Assembly (NCBI GenBank): GCA_023473405.1
Contig: JAMCZD010000502.1
Coordinates: 1 to 8,861, forward strand
DNA length: 8,861 nt
Direction: 5' to 3'
Source: Candidatus Omnitrophota bacterium
Lineage (GTDB): Bacteria; Verrucomicrobiota; Verrucomicrobiia; Limisphaerales; UBA1319
Positions 6,640-8,861 of the stretch are shown piece by piece; the first letter of the stretch is position 1, and every line of letters begins with the position of its first letter. The notes beneath the pieces are model-generated. The model worked only from the letters and a program-made list of their open reading frames with translations, ran no database searches and had not been told where the DNA came from. The position numbers were made by a program, and so were the translations under genes.

Positions 6640-7435
6640 CCTTGCCGGCGTTGAGAATAAATGCGAAACGCGCGGCGTCCTCGCGCATGAAGATATTGTT
6701 GAACAGGCAGTAGCCGCCGCGAAAGCCATTCGTCATTGCCGCCAACTGCTTCAGTTCCTCTTCCGAGTAACGATGCTGATACCCGCCGATGCCGTGAAGC
6801 CGGAAATAAAACCAATCCTGAGTAACCGAGCGGCGGGCAAATGGATCGACGCCATGCACCAGGTTCAGCTCCTGGCAAAGCTCCGCAACAGCCCCGTCCT
6901 CCCACTGCCCGCGCGGTTCCCAAACCAACAAAAATCCCTGCTCCATGGGGCGCGATAAGTCGTCGGGCTTGCCAGAACATTCGCCTATCCGTTTGAAGAA
7001 TTGCCGAAGCCTGGCGGTGTTCTGTTCGGTGAAATCGAACGAGGCGGGGCACTGAAACACGATTACTCGCGCCCCCACGGCAAGCGCGATTTCCCGCGTC
7101 CGGCGCCAGGCCTGCCAGACCTGCGGCGTGTCCCTGAAGCTGCCCACGGCCAATTCATCGTCGCCGGTCAAATGAGTGCGCAACCGCCGATAGGTTGGGC
7201 TGTTGGCATCGTGCGTGATGATCTGCCACGCCTTGAGGGTGAACTCGAACTCACGAGGCGCCTGCGCCCGCCACCGTTCCGCCGTGCTCCGGCGAGGCGG
7301 CTCGTAAAAAGTTTGCTGCACCTCGACCAGCCCAAACTGATCGAAATATCTCCCCTGCGACCCGGCAAAGCCGCAGCAGCCTATCTTCACTCCTTCCAGT
7401 CCGCTAACCCGACGGTTCGTCGAGGCAGTTTTCAT
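6635..7435 (-). CDS. DUF72 (YecE-like) family protein
   Basis: A 266-residue DUF72 protein, predicted TIM-barrel fold, soluble and cytoplasmic; the molecular function of the family is unresolved. Hallmarks in order are KIGCCGFAGSQ (17-27), VEVQQTFYEPP (37-47), FTLKAWQIITH (65-75), VIVFQCP (124-130), VWEPRGQW (171-178), WFYFRLHG (208-215) and GYCLFNNIFMREDA (241-254). The frame is open to an ATG at 7537, but ATG 7435 is chosen: the extra 34 residues have no family resemblance, and AGGAAGGG (7440-7447 on the plus strand as its complement) lies four bases before this ATG. This is the best Shine-Dalgarno in the window. The stop codon sits inside the right arm of the 115-bp palindrome. It is convergent with the CDF gene and has no same-strand neighbour close by, so it is probably transcribed alone. 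Confidence 0.9.
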   Translation of the reverse strand: MKTASTNRRVSGLEGVKIGCCGFAGSQGRYFDQFGLVEVQQTFYEPPRRSTAERWRAQAPREFEFTLKAWQIITHDANSPTYRRLRTHLTGDDELAVGSFRDTPQVWQAWRRTREIALAVGARVIVFQCPASFDFTEQNTARLRQFFKRIGECSGKPDDLSRPMEQGFLLVWEPRGQWEDGAVAELCQELNLVHGVDPFARRSVTQDWFYFRLHGIGGYQHRYSEEELKQLAAMTNGFRGGYCLFNNIFMREDAARFAFILNAGKA

Positions 7436-7509
7436 TAAACCCTTCCTGCCGCCCATCCGCCAAAACCAGGGCCATTCACTCGCGGCCCATGCCAGCCTTG
7501 GCTTCCTGA

Positions 7510-7537
7510 ATTTTGTATGGCACTGGATATATGTCAA
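7510..7537 (-). promoter_or_regulatory. Candidate sigma-70-type promoter for the DUF72 gene
   Basis: On the minus strand a perfect TTGACA (7532-7537) is followed after 16 bases by CAAAAT (7510-7515), which matches four of six -10 positions. Transcription would begin near 7503, giving a leader of about 67 bases before ATG 7435. The strong -35 and correct orientation support it; the imperfect -10 keeps confidence moderate. Confidence 0.4.
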
Positions 7538-7634
7538 TTCAATTCATCAGCGCTCAAGCCCATGGGGTGTGAGACAAAATTCTTGGTTTCCTTTGTTTGC
7601 TTGGCGTTTTAAATCCGCGCGCATCCGCTGAGCA

Positions 7635-7733
7635 CCAAGGGTGCGTTGCTATCCCAGCCTGGGGCAACGCCCCAGGAACAATACCCCAAACAAGTTCAAG
7701 GGCTGAAAGCCCGTCCCGGTCATGCACCCTTGG
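7635..7733. repeat. Three-helix structured palindromic element (REP-like or ncRNA-like)
   Basis: Outer arms CCAAGGGTGC (7635-7644) and GCACCCTTGG (7724-7733) pair perfectly over 10 bases and enclose two hairpins. The first is CCTGGGGC-AAC-GCCCCAGG (7658-7676), eight perfect pairs; the second is GGGCT-GAA-AGCCC (7700-7712), five pairs. Together they can fold as a three-way junction on either strand. Hairpins of this kind recur in intergenic DNA of PVC-group genomes in my recollection, which favours a REP-type dispersed element over a unique RNA. No tyrosine transposase (RAYT) gene is in the window. Confidence 0.6.
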
Positions 7734-8257
7734 CGCCGCGACCCGCCCGTCATCGCCAACGCCTTCTGGAGTTTGCAGCCGGCGACGAATAAGGAAACGT
7801 TCAACCCGACAGCCTGCACCGGTGGCCTGTCTTGAAAGCACCATCCCGGATTTCATTGCGAACCTGGGGTGACGGACATAACAGCATGTCTTATTATGCA
7901 ACTTTGACACCCACCCCGCCGGCCTCGGAATGCGGATACGCGCCATACCCGAAAAGTCATAGCCTGTTCGTAGAGCTCCACCCGGCGCGGCAACCCCAGC
8001 CGTCGGGAAAAGTCTCCGTATCGTCCTTGAATCCAAAGACGCACTGCGTTGCACGAATGATGGCTCCTGGAAGGGGTATCAGGCGATCCCGCAATCGCAG
8101 ATATATGTATTGATCGCGTTTCGCGCCAAGTTGTCTTCGATTAACCATCGCTCCTTTCCCAGGATGCATCGCGCGCTCCACGACGTGACCCTATCGCGGC
8201 TTACATTAATCGATAAATCCCCAACTCCAGCTCTTGGCGGAACTAAGTTCGTTTGGA

Positions 8258-8289
8258 CGATCCTTATCTAAACCTCAAGGCAAGGATCG
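8258..8289. repeat. 8-bp inverted repeat with 16-base loop
   Basis: CGATCCTT (8258-8265) and AAGGATCG (8282-8289) are perfect complements around a 16-base loop. No gene is close enough to assign it as a terminator or operator. It could be a small structured remnant or a chance palindrome. Confidence 0.35.
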
Positions 8290-8540
8290 CCGGTAGTCGC
8301 CAGTGAAAAGTCCATTACAACACTCTTACAAAGGATAAAGAGACAAAAAAGGTGTAATCGGTAAGAAATCGGGCGAACGGGCCGCCTGAGTTCAAGCCCG
8401 CGGTTTGCCTCAAGGCCAAGGGCATCCTCAGTCCGAAGCGAGTTCATCATTTTTTTACCACAGACTGTGCCTATGAACTTGATCTTTCATGGTTTCGACA
8501 CTCTCATCTGTGAAATTGATGATCTTCCCCTTTTCAAAAC

Positions 8541-8570
8541 CGCTAATTGACGCTAATGCACGCTAATAAG
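8541..8570. repeat. Three tandem 10-mers beginning CGCTAAT
   Basis: Three adjacent 10-base units, CGCTAATTGA, CGCTAATGCA and CGCTAATAAG, share the first seven bases exactly. Short intergenic arrays of this type (GCTAAT or GCGAAT at 10-11-base period) are familiar from several environmental bacterial phyla. The nearby ACCACAGACTGTG (8457-8469) may be a decayed unit of a related CACAGAT-type repeat. They have no assigned function. Confidence 0.65.
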
Positions 8571-8629
8571 GCCTTCCCCGATCGCCGGTTGGCACGGGCG
8601 AGCAAGAGAACGATGCCGGTCTGTTTGAT

Positions 8630-8728
8630 TTCCTGCTTTCCTTGGCGGTCATACTGGTTGAATCGAGAGTTACCCCTTGGCGAACTCAAACCTTTCAAAC
8701 CTAAGGAAATCAGGAAGTCAGGAAATAG
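8630..8728. repeat. Degenerate 8-bp-period repeat, copy 2
   Basis: TTCCTGCTTTCCTT (8630-8643) and AAGGAAATCAGGAA (8703-8716) are inverted with one mismatch. The right part continues as tandem 8-mers GGAAATCA, GGAAGTCA, GGAAATAG (8705-8728). The same two arm sequences occur at 6473-6527, so this is a second member of one repeat family, with the arms in the reverse order. Confidence 0.6.
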
Positions 8729-8797
8729 GCGTTGTGCGATTTGTGTCATTGGATCCTTTGACTGCGGCCACGCTTTTCAATAACCAATGAGCTATTT

Positions 8798-8861
8798 TCA
8801 ATACTCTTGCCTCACCGGGTCTTCGCATTTCTTTTCCTGCTCGACCAACTCGAGAAAAACC
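8798..8861 (-). CDS. Possible 3' end of an unidentified minus-strand gene
   Basis: From the right edge one minus-strand frame reads FLELVEQEKKCEDPVRQEY before a TGA at 8798-8800. The composition (alternating hydrophobic and charged residues, balanced codons) looks protein-like and the frame is open to the window edge. Only about 20 residues are visible and no family can be named. A second minus-strand frame here is also open, to about position 8727, so the choice of frame is uncertain. Confidence 0.25.
   Translation of the reverse strand, partial: VFLELVEQEKKCEDPVRQEY

Larger units (their letters stand above)
7436..8797. other. 1.36-kb region without a convincing gene
   Basis: Both strands carry only short ORFs with unnatural composition (Arg/Pro/Ser-rich), no family resemblance and no good ribosome binding site. 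The longest is a 166-codon minus-strand frame at 7554-8054 that runs straight through the hairpin element below. A plus-strand frame without a proper start is open from about 7966 to 8273. The visible content is the DUF72 promoter, the three-helix element (7635-7733), a hairpin (8258-8289), tandem 10-mers (8541-8570) and a degenerate repeat (8630-8728). A decayed gene or an unrecognised structured RNA cannot be excluded. Confidence 0.55.

Noticed and set aside
6060..7052. A 330-codon minus-strand ORF spanning CDF, spacer and DUF72
   Set aside because: It crosses two well-supported genes and the 115-bp palindrome in a shadow frame; no family resemblance.
7436..7537. N-terminal extension of DUF72 to the ATG at 7537
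   Set aside because: The extra 34 residues lack family similarity, overlap the candidate promoter, and the internal ATG at 7435 has a strong Shine-Dalgarno.
7554..8054. A 166-codon minus-strand ORF in the gene-poor region
   Set aside because: It runs through the three-helix repeat element, has Arg/Pro-rich low-plausibility composition, no recognisable family and no Shine-Dalgarno. It is probably a chance frame through repeat DNA.
7966..8273. A plus-strand frame open for about 100 codons
   Set aside because: It has no usable start codon until near its end, and the translation resembles no family.
8655..8680. tRNA T-arm-like GGTTGAATCGAG
   Set aside because: No matching acceptor, D or anticodon arms could be found around it.
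8543..8749. A 68-codon minus-strand ORF at the right side
   Set aside because: Its translation is produced by the tandem 8-mer and 10-mer repeats and resembles no protein.

Overview
The window looks like a chromosomal segment of a moderately GC-rich, Gram-negative-type bacterium. The best guess is a member of the Verrucomicrobiota (or the wider PVC group). That guess rests on a very large secreted GH42-like glycosidase, mostly weak Shine-Dalgarno sequences, and intergenic DNA full of small palindromes and short-period repeats. There is no rRNA, tRNA, marker gene, transposase, integrase, CRISPR array or plasmid/phage gene, so the placement is inference only.

Layout from left to right. (1) A short minus-strand DUF4160-type gene (26-265) overlaps the 5' end of (2) a roughly 1,049-residue exported glycoside hydrolase of clan GH-A, closest in appearance to GH42 beta-galactosidases (209-3358, plus). 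(3) A strong hairpin (3373-3400) sits between this gene and two minus-strand genes, apparently co-directional in one unit: a zinc-independent MDR/quinone-oxidoreductase-type dehydrogenase (4125-5132) followed by a HAD-family phosphatase (3402-4076). (4) A 270-bp divergent spacer (5133-5402), which holds one doubtful 38-codon ORF, leads to (5) a CDF-family divalent-metal efflux transporter (5403-6314, plus). (6) A 320-bp convergent spacer contains a short hairpin after the transporter stop, a degenerate 8-bp-period repeat and a 115-bp near-palindrome that includes the stop codon of (7) a DUF72 (YecE-like) gene (6635-7435, minus). This gene has the clearest Shine-Dalgarno in the window and a plausible promoter. 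(8) From about 7436 to 8797, 1.36 kb, I find no convincing gene. The stretch holds a three-helix structured element (7635-7733), a long-loop hairpin (8258-8289), three tandem 10-mers (8541-8570) and a second copy of the 8-bp-period repeat (8630-8728). (9) The last 64 bases may be the 3' end of another minus-strand gene.

The protein genes do not form an obvious shared pathway: exported polysaccharide or glycoside breakdown, a redox enzyme plus a phosphatase, metal export, and a conserved protein of unknown function. I see no new defence, conflict or biosynthetic system. The least explained content is the intergenic structured and dispersed-type repeats, and these are the parts most worth checking against the rest of the genome.
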